Shown piece after piece: positions 14,901 through 29,900 of a stretch of 64,000 bases of DNA (its first letter is position 1; each line of letters opens with the position of its first letter). Made by a program: the position numbers and the translations under genes. The stretch is from Orthonyx spaldingii (taxonomy: Eukaryota > Chordata > Aves > Passeriformes > Orthonychidae): positions 299,037 through 363,036 of the forward strand of contig VZTJ01000243.1 of the NCBI GenBank assembly GCA_013397795.1. The letters run 5' to 3'. The notes under the pieces were generated by a model, which did no database searches, had not been told where the DNA came from, and saw nothing but the letters and a program-made list of their open reading frames with translations.

Positions 14901-17900
14901 CTGCCTTTAAACAAGACATATGGCAGCACCACTATCTCACTGTCCTGGTTGCAACAAGAATGAGTGGGAGAGTATGATATTCACCAGCTTTTCTGAATCT
15001 GATACTTGCAGTTTATAGGTGGTTGTAGCTATTTTTTGACTGAAGAATACTTAGCAAATACTCCTTAGAGCAGATGCTATTTATGGCCTGCCTGTAGTTC
15101 CTCCCCACATTCATTATCATTTCTTTACGTGCAGTCAAGGTCTGAGCCATGTGGAATGTTTGCATTCTGTTTAGGTGATAGTTGTGAACCCTGTTGTCTT
15201 TCTATGTCATTGTTAATTGAGAATTATATGTTGCTTTGAATTTTGAAAGTCTCTTAACAGAAAGTTCTTTTCATTGGGTTATTTCTATCCTAAAAGCTCA
15301 GCTATCTGAAACAAATTTTATAGCTTTTTTTTGTCTGTGCTGTAAAGGAGAGACAAAGTGTGTGCGAGAAGGAATCAAAATCTCTGGACTGTGTAAATTG
15401 TCAAGCAGTAAGATTTTGTACTTACACGGAAAGGCTCCTTCTGGTTGTGTCCTCCATGTGCTGGCAGGTACCTTATTGAGCATTGCACTTTCTTTTTAAT
15501 TTTGTTAATTTTGAAAAGCTAATATTATTTTTATATGCAGATACTTGTTTTTCTCCTTAGGTTAAAGTGTTCACAAATTGTCAGATAGAATTATGCCTGC
15601 AACATTTCTCTGCTTAACTGCACGAAAGAGATGAAGCTTTTATTTTTTATGAATGTGTTTCTGCCTTAAAAGTTTAACACTAAATTGGCTGGATAGAAAG
15701 GATTTAAGTATTAGAAAATTTTAGAGCACTGGGTGCATTATAGTCCCCTCCACAGTGCATTTCTAAGGGAGACAAAGCTTAAAAAACCCTGTTTAAGTAT
15801 GACAGAATTACTCACAGTTGGCAAGTTCTCAGTAGCCAGGGACCTTTGTTTGTTGTTAGAAGCCAGAAATACTAAAGACCCCAGGTTATATTGCTTTGTC
15901 TTGTAGCTGTAATAAAATAACTAAAATTAAAAGAAAAAAATAATAACAGTTGTAGAGAACACACAGTGTGTTTAAACTGAAATTTATTGTAAAAATTCTG
16001 TATTTCTCTTTCGCAGTGCTACAAAAGTTCTCTTACACTAATCACTCAGGATTATTACAAGATGTATACCTGATTCAGACATCTCTGTGGGGACAGGGGT
16101 GGGTCAAGAAATTTCACGTACACCTGGGTCAAATTCAAATAACGGAGTTGTAGACTAGCCTTGAGATGTCTCTTGGGCTACTTAAATTCTGTACGAGAGC
16201 ATTTATAGAGAAATTTCATGGGTAGAATGGATAGGCTTTTCATGGAAAAGTATCTGTAACATGCCTTCTTTTCTGTTAATTCCTATAATGAGACTATAAG
16301 ACCCTAATGCTCCTTTTTGATTGGTGTTTTTTAATCATCAATTTCTTTAACTTTGGGCTGTATGGTGTGACTCTGGCTTTGCAGTAGTTTGTCAGTATCA
16401 AAACATGTTAGGCTTTAAAAGAAGTAGGGAACTTGCTCTACTTACAGATCCACTGCCCAAGCCCAGTTTAGATTAAAATGAATTTGCCAATACTGTTTGT
16501 TTATATTTTATTGTTGTTCTGACCTTAGGTCTATGATTATTGTGATTTTACCTTGCTTTGTACTGAGTTCTCTAAGAGTGGTCAGCGCTTTGCTGGTGGG
16601 GAAGTGCTGGCAGCTTACAGACTTATCATCTGGGCAGAAGATGGCCACAGTTACATCTACCAGCTGCTAAACAGGTGGGCTCAGATGGGAAATTCACACA
16701 AAAAGTTCAGGTACAAGATGAACTTTGGGAGGGTTACTATGGAAAAATCTCTGCATGTTGCAAATGATCAAAAACCAGAACAAAACCACTTTGGCACTCA
16801 AAGATTTACCCTGAGTTTGACAGCCCTCAGTCTTTGTTTGACACAGCAGGGGACATAGGAATAAGATTAGCCATGTAGAACTTGGGCAGCTGGTGCTGTG
16901 ATTTCAAAAAGTCTCTTGTAATTACTTATTTGGTTACTTTTAATTGAACTTGTGAATCTTGGCTGTTAACTGTTCTGCTTTCTGAAAAAATGACTTCCTA
17001 AAGATTGTATGTTTAAATTTTTTTTAATTATACAGTGGCCTTTCTAAAAGCATGTACCCTGCTGATGGGAAGGTGCTGAAAGAAACAGTTTATCCTAATT
17101 TACTCAGCTTTACTGGTATGAAGGAAAATAAGGTAAATTCATAAGGGTTTGAAAGTTTATTTGCCTGTTTACAATTACCTGAATAATCCCCAAGAAATTG
17201 ATGAATTCATCAACAGGTTTAATTGTTCCATAAAAACAATGAATAATATTTATTCCTTCATTTTAAAATTGTTACTTACAAGCCTGAAGATGCTCATAGC
17301 ATATTTTTCTTTGATTTTGGCTATATATACTTTTTTCCTTTTTTCACAGTGGAAAAAAATACCTTTGTCTTCAACTATAGCTAGAATGGTTGTTGTTGTG
17401 ATTGGTGTTTCTTTTTCTGATTTTGGCAAAAAGAAAAATATTTTCCTAACATAAGGATGTGGTCTAAAATATTTTAGAAGCTTTTACTTTCAAATCTGTA
17501 AAAATTAATAAAAATAAAATAAATTACAAAAGCTCCCAACAAAGAAAACTCTGCTATAAAACCAAAATCAAAAAAGGCAACCCAGGAGTAAAATGCAAGC
17601 AAGTTACTTAGTTCTTGTTTTATTAAAGGTTGTATGTTTCAGTGTAACTACATAAATAGGTTGTGTATCCAGCCTAAGCTGAAGGGGTCTGAATCGCTGG
17701 CGTTTTATCCAGAATGCTGCTGGCTTGAGCCTGCAGAGGCATAATCACATGCAGAACCTGCACTGCGAGCAGACTGATGTACCCACAGTGCATAAAATCA
17801 GACACATGTGACTCTCTTCAGATCCATGGTCTCGGCTTGAAGAAGCCTCTCATGTTAAGAAAAGAGGAAGCTGAAAAAGGACGTGATCTTTATACTTTTG

Positions 17901-20900
17901 CTTGAAAATTCGTGTTTAGCAGAGCATGTCACACGAATTTCAAATTTGAAGCTACTGTGTACACAAGTATCTCAAATGGACTCAACTGTTTTGGAAAACC
18001 TACATCTTCACTCACTTTTTAATGTAGTGCTTTGTGTGACCACAAAGAAATAAATAAGGAAACCCAGCTGATTTAAAATTAGAAAATTCGTTATAATTAG
18101 GAAGGTGGAGAATGGGAGTCAGGAAAAAGATATGTGGTAGGCCTTTTTATTTGGGCAAAAAATGAACCAAAACAAATAGAACAGATTATTCTGTGTAGCT
18201 TTGGTTCTTCTGTATGGGTTAGGATTTTTGGTTAAATCTGATTGCTAATGCTGCTTATGAGTTGTAATTGTTGAAACGTGTGGATTTAATTCCTGCCAGA
18301 AATTACATTAGTTTGAGTGTTTGTGTGACAGCTCAAGCAGGTTGTTAAGCAGTTTTATGAAGATATGTAACAGAAACGTATTTTTCTTTGTAGCTGACTA
18401 GAAACACTGTTGAATTATATACCTGTGTGAAATTTTCTAGTGTTCTTTCTTTCTGTTGACAAATGCAGGCCCTTAGAAAGCATGTTTGTTGCATAATCCT
18501 GTGAAGCCTGACAGATAGAACTTTCAATTGAAGGGAAATAGCATAAGCCATTCAGCTTTTTCCCCAAATGCTGTGATCTAAAATCAGATAGGATAACTGC
18601 TGAAGGATGCTAAAAGGTCAGGAAAGGTGAGGGAAAAGAAATAGCCAGAACACATGGCCTCGCAAATGATAGCGTTACAGTGGTGGTACAAAGTTCATAT
18701 ATGCTTACCCCAAATATATGCTCTTCAAATAAAAATTACCTGCTTTTGTTTTAATATTTTTGCTTTAATATTTACCTTACTGCTTGAATAATTTTTATAG
18801 CAGATTTGTGAGACAACCAAATCGCCTGTGTGATGATCTGTTTTGAACTCCATTTTGAGACTATAAACTGAACCGTTTTACAGGACAATTAATTGCTTTG
18901 GAACTGACTCCCAAAGTTCAGTGTTGTAAATAAGTATATCCAACATATTTTAGAGAATGATAAGGTTTCTCCTGAGCCTCCTTTTTTCCAAATTAAACAA
19001 CCCCAGCTGCTCCTCATCAGAATTGTGCTCCAGACCCTTCAGGAGCTTTATTGCTCTTTGGAAATGCTCCACCACCTCATGACTGAGTGTTATAGACTAT
19101 TACCTGTGTAAAAGCATGATTTTTACCTTTCATTATTTGTAGTTATGCAAGCAATGATGACTGAAGCTTTGCTGAATTTGTTTTGCTGCAAAGGTTATCA
19201 ATATTTCACTGCATTGTTTCTTCAGCCTGACCTTGATGCTTATGGTGATGATACTATTGACAGAATCTGTTTAGAAACAGTAAACCTGGGGAGACCTCCC
19301 AGTCCACTTTTCCATTTGGGATGTAGGTTTAGCCAAGGATACTTGTAAAGCAGAGGTGATCTGTGAGAGGCTTGTAGCAGGCAGAGTAGACTTGGTCTGA
19401 GCAGGATTTAGTGGCAGATGAGGAATCAGCTATGGTTTGTTTTGTATTTTTACAGCTTTGGATGAAAAAAAACCCTTCACATTTACAATTAATTAATTAC
19501 ATTATTTTATCAGTTGTCTTTCAGAATATTGATTTACTGTTCTTTTGCACAGAGTCTTCCTTTTGTCATGGGCTTCATCAATGAAAGAAAGGAGCCTTTC
19601 TACAAGGTTCTTTTTTCTGGTGAGGCTTCAGGACGGATCACTTTGTGGCATGTTCCTGATGTTCCTGTGTCAACGTTTGATGGTTCTCCAAAAGGTTTGG
19701 CACTTTTGGCACCTTGCTACCATCTTTTTCGTTATGCCTTGGGGTCAATTTTCATGAAAATTGAAATTCTCATCAAAAACTTTTCACACTAAAAATGATG
19801 CTCATTTATTCATTGTGTGATGATTGCCTGTAGTAAGGAGTAGCAGCTGCTGACTTTGCAAGCCTAGACTGCAGAAGGGATAAGTTAGGAGAAGTGATCA
19901 AGAGATGAAAAGATGTACTTTGTTTAGTTTGACTTTTTATATTTTGTTTTGCATAAATAAAAATATCCTTCCTCTCTTGCCCCACCCTCTAGAGATCCCA
20001 ATTACAGCCACGTGGACTCTTCAGGATAATTTTGATAAACATCATTCCATGTCAGAGGGCATTATTGATCAGCTTTGTGGATCTGAAGATGGATTTGGAA
20101 GTGCAGTTGTCACTTCCTCTGTGTACATAGCTGGTCTTGATAAACTTGTGTGTGGATGTGAAAATGGGAAAATTTTTGTAACATTAGGTTTAAAAACTGC
20201 AAGAGCAAGACTTTTAGAAAATATATCTTTTCTTAAAGGTAAGTTTTAACAATTTGTTCAGATTCATCTCAGTCAAGCACAGAGGACTTCATGTTTCGGG
20301 CATCCCTTCCAGTGCTCCCTGTAAAAATTCTCTGAAAATTCGGGCTGGCGGTCAGGGATGGAATGAGGGAAATGGAAGATGATGATGATCCTGCTCCTTC
20401 TGTAGCTGATCTATCGGATCACAGTGTAGTACTACCAAGGTGCTTTCCAGTGTTAGGAATCTGGGAATGGCTGTGGGATTGGATATCCCCTAGAAGTGAG
20501 ATATGTAGTATGTCACTATATTGGCAGTTTTCTTTTTTTATTTGCTCTCTAAAAGATCATTCCACTGAAGGGAACATAAAGGGTACATCTCAGTAGATGA
20601 AGCTCAGAGTGCCGACCTTTGTTCATCCTTTTAGGAACAGGTCCAAAATTCTTTGATCTCATGTAAAGGTTGGTTATATTTAGTCTCTTGAATAGTCTGA
20701 CTTTTAGGAAATGTAAAATATGGAACTCCTATTCTTAAAGAGCAAAAATGATTTATGTACCATCTTTTTTCAGATAATCTACCTTATAAGGTTCTAAATG
20801 GTCACAATAGCAGAGTCACTTGCTTACTTTATCCACATGACAAATCAGTAAGATTTGATCCAAGCTGGCTGTTATCAGGGGGCCAGGATTCTGTCGTGAT

Positions 20901-23900
20901 CTGCTGGGATATATTTACTGGAGGCATCCTACACCAATTTAATTTGCAGTCTGGTGCAGTGACAGAGCTCTTGTGGTCCCCAGAACACTACAGAGTAAGT
21001 AAAAGCATAATAAATGACGTCTCAAAAAAACCCCATAACTCCATATACCCTTTGTGTGTGTGTATGTATATATTTATTTACAAGAGAAAATAAAACACTA
21101 TCTGGCAGTACTTCAGCCCATACCACTTCATGCTTAATTTACCTTCAATTAATTGTCTTCTTTGAAAGTTGCTTTTAATTTCAGGGAGTTGAGTTCTTGA
21201 GTTTGTGACATATTAAATTGGAGCTCTTAACATTCTATTCACCATTTTTAATATCATGATTATCAACTTATATGTCAATCTGATGAACTCCTCCTCCTGG
21301 AATTTGAAAAAGGTACTTAGTAAGGCTGGGAGCTTGAACATATTTTAATCTAATTTTTTCTATTGGTCCAAAATATATGTACATCATTTTGGTTCCTGAC
21401 ACATCTTTGTGGTCCTTTGCAGGTATGTTTTTGCATTTTATGATATTTAGAATAATTTCAAGTTGTGTTCTAATTAATTGAATTTTAAAGTTAAATTTAG
21501 GTGAAGATTTTCTGTACTGAATGTTCTATGTAACTTTTGAACATTGTATTCTGTGGGGATGGGATTTCCATTTTTCCTCTTAGCCTGCAAAGACATATTT
21601 GATACCTATGAATGGCTCACATTTCATTGACACCCCAAAATGAAGTAGTCTAAAAAATGGCTTGCAATGACAAAGTTTTTAGTGTTTCGAAGGCTCCTTT
21701 TCATCTTTATTCTGAAAACTGAGCAGGATTTAATGCCTGCCTGGCTGGTGTTTCAGCCTTGTTTAAAGAACTGAATTTTTTTGTAGGGGAATTCCTCTGT
21801 GTGTCACCAAAAATTACTTGCCGGAAGGGAAGGCTTTGCAGTATCAGATCCATACAGTATGAAATAAATTTGTAACTTACTCTGGTTTTTTGTTAGAAAT
21901 ACGTTGCCCTTGGCTTTTGTTTTTACACCTGACATAATTTTATCACATGAACACCAGTTTTGTTTAAGGTAATTTTTTTACTACTTTCTTGTCTAGGACA
22001 ACTGCTGCTGTATAGTTGGTTGTATAGTCACTGCTTTGGCATGCAAAATATTGTGAATAAATGACATTTAAATTATTATATTTAAAATACTGAAAAACCA
22101 AAGATGAAGGTATGTTTTCCTGTCAGGAAATGAGTTGTATAGTCAGCCTGTTTAAAACAAGTTGAAGATGTTGGCTGAAATAAAACATAATTTCCTAAAA
22201 GAAGTATGTTCTGGGAAAGAAATCACCGGAATACTTCCACTAGGCCTGTTAAAATGATGTGGTTATGAATGTGATTAGAATGTTGAAACCAGGGTTTTCT
22301 GTTTTGCAGTTAAAAGACCAGAGTATAGTGTGCTGTGTGTGCAGTGACCACTCAGTAGCAATTCTGCACCTTCACAAGGGAGAATGTCTCTTACATGCCA
22401 GAAAGCATCTGTTTCCTGTGAAGAAGATAAAATTTGACCCTCTTGAGAATGTGCTAATTGTTGGATGTGAAGATAATTCAGTTTATATATGGGAAATTGA
22501 AACAGGTAACAACACAGAGGCATGTTTTGTTCACTTGCCTGAAGGTTTGTCTGACACGTGGTGTTATACAAGCATAATTTATAGAGAACCAAAACAAATA
22601 CTAACACACTGATTATATTCATTGATGAGTTGCAATGTTTATATTAACAAGCAAGCAAGTTTTTTTATGGGTCAAAGTATTCTGCTAGTAAAATAGAATA
22701 ACTTAAGTCAGATCCTGACAGTCAGAAGTTTAGCTGACATGGCAGTGAATTGAGTAGAATGTTCCTGGGAGCTATAAATAAAAATCAAACTTATTAAAAA
22801 GATGGATGCTTTCAGTCTAAACAGTCCCAAGTTGGAGCACAAAGTTAACTCTTTGTTCCAAAAATTCATAATCTGCGATCTTTGGATTTAAGTGATCATG
22901 AGTTAGTAGTGGAAGATAATTGCAAAGCTCACAACTTTGTAGTCAGCAAAACTAAAGCTGAGTGTTTTGAGGTTAAACTGTAGATTCCCAGGTGATTTGA
23001 GAATGTAATACTGGTTCATATGGGTAATAAATGTAGTTATTTGAGCTTGGACACACAGAAGTATTAGAGATTGATGGTACTAGACACTACAAGATGAGTG
23101 TCCAGGCAATTCAGAGCTGTGTGTCTTGAGTGGAGGAAGGTGCATTTTGTCCAGAGCCACTGAAATGCACAGCGTGTTAGAACTGTATCAAACCACAGTT
23201 TTACTAACTGAGCACTGAGATCACAACTTACTTTACAGGTTATTACAACACACTATCTAAGATACACTGTTTGCTTTAGACAAAACAGAAGAAAACAGAG
23301 TATATGTGAACTGTCTCGCCTTTACTGAAAAAAACATTGCCTATTTGAAGATTAAGAAGGAAGTAAAGTTGATGCCACTGGTCCTGCATATTGCCTGTTC
23401 CGGGTGCAGGTGGTTAAAAGTGTGTATCTTTTGTTACGAGGGTCACGGAAGAATGAGTGCCACAATCACCCCCTCTTTAAGAGTAGCTGGTGCACACGAT
23501 GCTGTTATTTGCTATGCAGTAGCAATTAACAAATCTTTTTGGTTTTTTTTTTTGTTCCTGTTATGCCTTGCTGACTAAAAGATGCTATCTAGGGTCAATA
23601 CCTGAGAAAACCTGGCAGGATATACTGTAGTTGCTTTAATGTTGAATTACATCTGTATTGCAGGAGAACACAAGAGGTCACGGCATTGATCCTTGAAATT
23701 GGCCTGACCTAGATCAAGAGCTATGTAGATACTTCAGTGGCACTCAGGCAGACAAAGCATTGTTCAGATGTGTGGCAGGGATGTACACAGCATCACTGAG
23801 GAACCTCTGCAGGAACACAGCACCTTTAGGGTTTCACTTATTGGCACATGAATGGGCAGCCACACGTAGTACCACTTGCTATACAGTTGCCTCTGAACCT

Positions 23901-26900
23901 GTTCCCTGACTCGGTTAAATAGGATAAAATCTGAGTGGTAGCCTTGTGCTTGAATTCTGTTATGGAAAGGGGGATATGATAGCTTTTATTGCTTCTGCAA
24001 TCAAAAAGTATTTGTATTTCTTCTGGCTCTGCAGTTAGCTTCATGAGTGGGGTTTTGCCTTTAAGTTAAAGTCAGTGTAGTATTGTGTCAGACTCATATA
24101 TCACTGTTTGCAGTTAAAAAACTGAACCTGAACGGTGTTCCTGTGCAAAAGCTAATGGATGACTGGGACAACAGCCAGTCTGTTTAGAATTTCAGGCTGT
24201 GGATGAAGAAATTTCAATGAATATTTCAATATTTACCCTGTTGTAGAGTCAGCATAATTCTGTTGAATTTGACAGATGACTTTAGTTCTAGTTTAGAGGC
24301 CCAGTCCCACTTTAAGTCTAAAACCGCTTTTCCATCAGGTAATGAATAGGATGACCCCTAAAGCAGATGGAAGATTTCATTATGCATAACAGTTCATTGT
24401 CCAGTTTCCTGTGACGGGGTTGACACACTTGTACAGAAAGCATTCCAAAGGAGTTCAAAATGTTTGTGTCAACAGCTTTCATAATCATCACTTTATGAGG
24501 CAGAAGAAACTTTGTGTCCTAGGTTAAAGTCTAAGCCAGTGCTCCTTTGTGTACAACTTGTTGTACTGTCTTTTAATGAGATTTCCAAACATAACCTTAT
24601 TTTACATGGTCACTGGGAATTTTTCTGAATACAATAGTCTGCATATATTCTAAACAAATAGGATTTTCAGCATAGTTTATACTGAAATGTTAAATACCAG
24701 GAGTATAGTTGACTTCAAGTGTGATTTCAGTCTGTATCTCTTCCCCACTGACTACAAGGCAGGTCTAAAAAAGTTGGGGGGGGGAAAAGGCAAAAGATAA
24801 TTGCCTTCTGCTCTTACAGGTCTAGAATAAGGTAAATTTAATTATATCCTTTTATTCCCTTGACTTGTAGAGTGAAGTTAAGTTATTCTAAGTTTAAATG
24901 TTGATATTGCACCTGCATGTGAGTAGTGATACAGAAAAAAATACAGAAGCCATGAAATAATATCTGTGTAGTTTAATGTATTTTACCTAAATTTTAATAT
25001 ATGGATGCAGCAACTTTCCATTACAGTGGAATATCTTTTCATGACAATGTATATTGATCTAATCATACATTTGGAATATTAATATAGTATGTGTACAGGA
25101 TATGCTCCAAACTTGTGTGCTAAAAGACAAATATGAAAATCAATAACAAATTTTATTCTAATTAAAGTGCAGAATATTTCTTCCAATAGCCACCACTTGA
25201 AATCCCCTTTATTAAGGAAATTAGCTATTATCTGTATTGCTTTTACATTTTCCTAACCAGTTGGTATCTTTGCTTTTTTCAGAACAGTAAATATCAGTAC
25301 AGTGAGATATAGTAATAAAAGGATCAAAGGATTTTTCCTTGCTGTGTACAGCATATGGCAACATGTCTGCCAAGCCACCTTTATATCTAAGATGTTTTAA
25401 AAGTGAGAAATGAATGGGTAGACTTCTAATAGAAATCTTCCTTGCTCAGAGTTAATAATCTTCATTTATCACTGATAAACTGCACTAATTTTCAATTAGT
25501 AGAAGTTTGAAATTATTTTATTTCTTCAAGTTCATAATACTTGCGGAATGAAGCATCTACTAATTTCCTGTTACTTTCTTTTGCCTTTCAAGTCTTGCTC
25601 TGCTTTATTATTTTACGATATGTTTAGTTTGAGTTTAAAGATAGAATAACATCACTTAATAAAACTTTAGTTTATTGTTCTGTTATCATACTACAGATTT
25701 AGCTTTACACTGACTATATTGTGGTGTTTTTCGTACTCCCCCAGGAAATGCAGATTTTTCAGAACTTTCTTACATGCTGCTAGCTCCAACATGAAAAAAA
25801 GAAATTAATTTTGCATATGTTTCAAAGACTATTTTTATGAAGTCAGATCTCCTGAATAGTCAAAACTAACTCTGTGCTTACAATCCTTTTAATAAAAGGT
25901 CAAAATCATCAATAAATAATGGATAATTACTCAATAAGTAGCTATATATAGTTTTTTTTATCCACACTGTTTGTGTATTGCTTTCCCTATTTGTGCTGTA
26001 CCTGAATCCTTTTCTGAATAGAAGCATTTTTCTCCTATTTTGACGTGTTGACTATCACAGTATCTGAGTGCTTAGTAACAATAGTTCTGCCATTTTCTTC
26101 TTAAATGCAGAACTTACAGTTGTCTTGACTTCTAACTTCTGCACCTAAACAAAGCAGAAATCCTAAGAATAACGGTGTTTTCTGTGGAATTATTCTTAGA
26201 ACACTCGAGGTTGTATGGAATTTTAAATCATCCATGTTTTGATGTACAGAGTATAGCAGGCATCTGCATAGAAATACCTGCTACCTCAGTTCAGAGGTTT
26301 TCTTTGCTGTTGCTGCCTGTTTGGGCAAATGTAGCATCAGGGGGATACTTACGTGTTTATCTCGGGCTTTTCAGCAGAGGTCAATAAAAGTCCATCACTT
26401 CCAGTCACTGTGATGAAGCTGACTCAAACATGTTTGTCACCATGTGGGATGGTCTGCATGGGCCTCTCTTGGCTGAGCAAGCAGGACAAGCAATGGTGCT
26501 TCAGGTGATGCTGTCACCGTGGTGGGAACAGGGTGTCAGCGTTGGAGGTGCAGTTCACAAAAGGCAAATGTTCAGCCTTGAGGCCATCCTTTAAGGCATG
26601 GAGTTTTTCTGAAACACTTGTGCTTCATGACTTTGACAAGTAATAAATGGCTTGAGACTCTTCTGCTGAGAAAGAAAAAAAATCCTACCACCTTAAGATA
26701 GCTGTCAAGCATAGAAAATTTTACCTCAAGCATTTAAAAGCTACACAGGTATCAATAAAATAAACCAGATTTTTAATGAGAATAGCAGCCCTCATAAAAT
26801 ATGCAGTGTCTAACATTAGTCAAATCCATCTGTATGATCATAAAAAAATCTTTATGAAAAATAGAGAAGAGTTCAGAAATACTCTGAAAGTATTTCTTGT

Positions 26901-29900
26901 TGTGTTAATGCCACATCAATAAATTTAAATGTTACATGAAACCTCTGCTGTTTCGGAAGCACGCCTGCCATGGAGGAAATGAAATTACTCTGCACATAGT
27001 GATGTTATGGATCAAGCCTTTGATCATATTGATGGTCAGACATGCTGGAAGATTTTCAAACACTGTGTAAAGATAATTTTTATGTAGTTATATATGCTCC
27101 AGTATTTTTATAATTGGTGCCAACAATGAGTCTTCTAAACCTGTGGTAAACAGCAAGTAACACAGGAGTTGAAGAATTTGTGAGGGGAGGGGCTTTGGTT
27201 GTTTGGTTGGCTTTTTTTTTTTTTCTAAGTAGACCTTTATTTAGTACATCTGACAAGTTTTCTCATCCCATACAGAAATTAGGGATTAAACTGTTTAGAA
27301 AGCTAAGGCTTAGATTTCATCGGGTGGCTGTGAGAAAATAAGTTGTATAGTTTTAATGAAACTTAGAACTCTATCAAAGTAAATTTGGTCATCACTTTAC
27401 TAAGATTTATGCCTAGATAATTGCAGAACCAACAATAATTACACTTCTGTGACATTTTGTCCTTGTAAAATTTAGTGATTTACAGTCTCTTTTGATATCT
27501 TTTTCATTTTCCATCTTTCCATTGTTCCCTTTTTCTGTTCAGGTCATTGGTCAGAATTAGATTTGAGTGGGTGAATGTGGCCTAACTGATAAATCCTGTG
27601 GTTGTGTTTCATCTGCTGGAGGCTGTGGTGTAGGGTCAAAGTCATAGCATTCACTCCCTTCTTGTTTCTTTTAAAATGAATTTTCCATAGCCTAAAGATC
27701 TGCAAATCTCCAAATAAGATTTAAACATGAATATATATGCCTTGTGCAACAGCATTTGTGTTTGGGGTTTTTTTTGTTTGTTTTAATTTGTTAGTCTTAA
27801 TCTAAAACTTAACTAATGTTTTGCCTTTTTTTTTATTGCATCTTATATTTTATATGTGTAAACCTCAGGTCAGTCTGTAGCTTGTACTTGAATATTTCAT
27901 AGCCCTCTAAATTTGACTCATCGTTCAGTAAATACTTATTGATGTAGAATAATAAAGGGTAGTGGAGCTTGGGAAAGTCTGTCTCAGGGTGAAAAAGAAA
28001 GGCAGTGTCATCTTTTGCCCAGTTTGCAGAAGCTGAGGATACCTGACTCCTGTCAGGATACAAGTGTATCTTTATATTCACGTGTATGCATACACACATG
28101 CACATTTCTGTACTTTATGTATTCATGGTGGAACATGTATGGAATTTAGCTATATGGCTGTTCCTTCCAGTTGATAATTGATTCTTATGAACAAAGAAAT
28201 AAGATTTTATACATGTATAAATACGTACATATATATAAAAGAAGTGTAACCGAGAACTGATTGCTATGATCCAGTGCAGAGTGCATGCCAGGCAGGGCTT
28301 TTATTCCAAACACTAAGGGACAGATTCTCATTCCGTTTCAGATTGTGATAAAGGAGTAGATGGAAGCTACTTGCATATCTTCCAAGTTCAGAGCTGGTAA
28401 TTTCTTCCATTCAGCCCCGTTTAGCACATTTACTGTGTCTTAACAATTCATGTTACAGTATTATTGTCCTTTGCTGTTTGGAATAGTTTAGAAGGAGTCA
28501 AGGAGAGAACAGGGGAGTTTCCATGTCCTTTCTTTCAGGGTCTTGTACCTGCACCAGAATCCTGAGATAAGAACTGGCTGCATTAGGGACTTGCTCTTTT
28601 TACCTACAAATGTAAACTAGTATTATAAATTAGATTTCAATAGTTTTCTTTGTGTTGTTCTTCATTGCTGTCTTCATCTGAAGGATATTGTCAGTGCTCT
28701 TCTGAAAGTGTCTATTCTGAAGAATGTCAGTAACACACAGATTGGGACATGACAGCAATCTTCCAAAGGCAAAATTCAGTAAGGAGGGTCTGCAAAGATG
28801 CATCACAGGGCATCTCCATTGTTAATCTCTTCCTATAAATAAAATATCTTTTTAAATGTTATTAGATTATTTTAATAGGCTGGGTTTTGTGTAATCTATC
28901 CCATTTCTATTTGCTAGATGGTATTTACTTTTGTCTTGATATTAGTTGGGAAGTTTCTTAATGCAATGTTTGTTCCATCTGTTCTGGGCCAATTGATACT
29001 GGAGTGGGAGCACTAACAAGAAGGAGAAATTTTTCAAGCAAAGTGCTTGACAACTGTCTTGGAGCAAGATTGTGGAATTGTAAACTTGAAGCATTTTTTT
29101 AGCATGGAACATAAAATTTCTGTATGCCCCATTCTACCAGCGTAGAAGAAATCTGTTGGGAGGGTTTTTTTTTTAGGTGAAATAGGTATTTATGGAAAGG
29201 AAGATCTTAACAGAAAATAAGCCAACTAATGCTACAGATGGTCCTTGTTATGAAAGGTGAGTTTTTTGTTTTGACTACTAGTAAAGAAAAGGATTTGTTC
29301 TCAACCACATGCTGCTTTAAAATCAAATCAATTCTGATATAATTTCTCATTTACAGAGCACTGTTATGCTGTAAGAGCCATCTGAGTTACTAGGTCACAG
29401 CAGCCCTGCAATATTGAGGATTTTTGATACTTTAGCTGTGACAGCAAACAGAAAGCACTGGAGCCTGATGATAGGACAGGTCACGTGATGGCAGTGAATG
29501 CCTCGTCTGGAGGCAGCAAAACATGCCTGACCTCTCCAGTAAAAATGCATCATTCAGTACGAGCAGAACCCGGAGAAGTGTGTGCGCAGCACTAACGCCA
29601 GGAGACACAATTTGTAGTACTTGGTCCACAGGAAGAATAAGATGTTGTACCAGTCTCTAGCCAGTCGCATCTGGTGGTCCAGAGCTGCCCAGGAGAGTGA
29701 AATACTCCACTCTTGTCTGTTCCTGAGACTTGGTTGCCATGGTCACAGCTTTAGAGAGATAAAGACTTTCTTTTCTTGTATTTTGTATGTATAGTAGGGG
29801 GTCATAGCAGCGGTGTTGCTGCTGTGTAGACACCCCTATCTTTTCCTGTTCATCCATTGTTTTGTGCTTCTCAATCAAAATCGTTTGAGCTTATTCGTAT

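Noticed and set aside
5810..22505. Assignment to WDR7 instead of WDR72
   Set aside because: WDR7 shares the blade pattern and the C-terminal motifs, but the N-terminus, the TWTLQDNFDKH segment, the linker in exons 14-15 and the total length follow WDR72, not WDR7.
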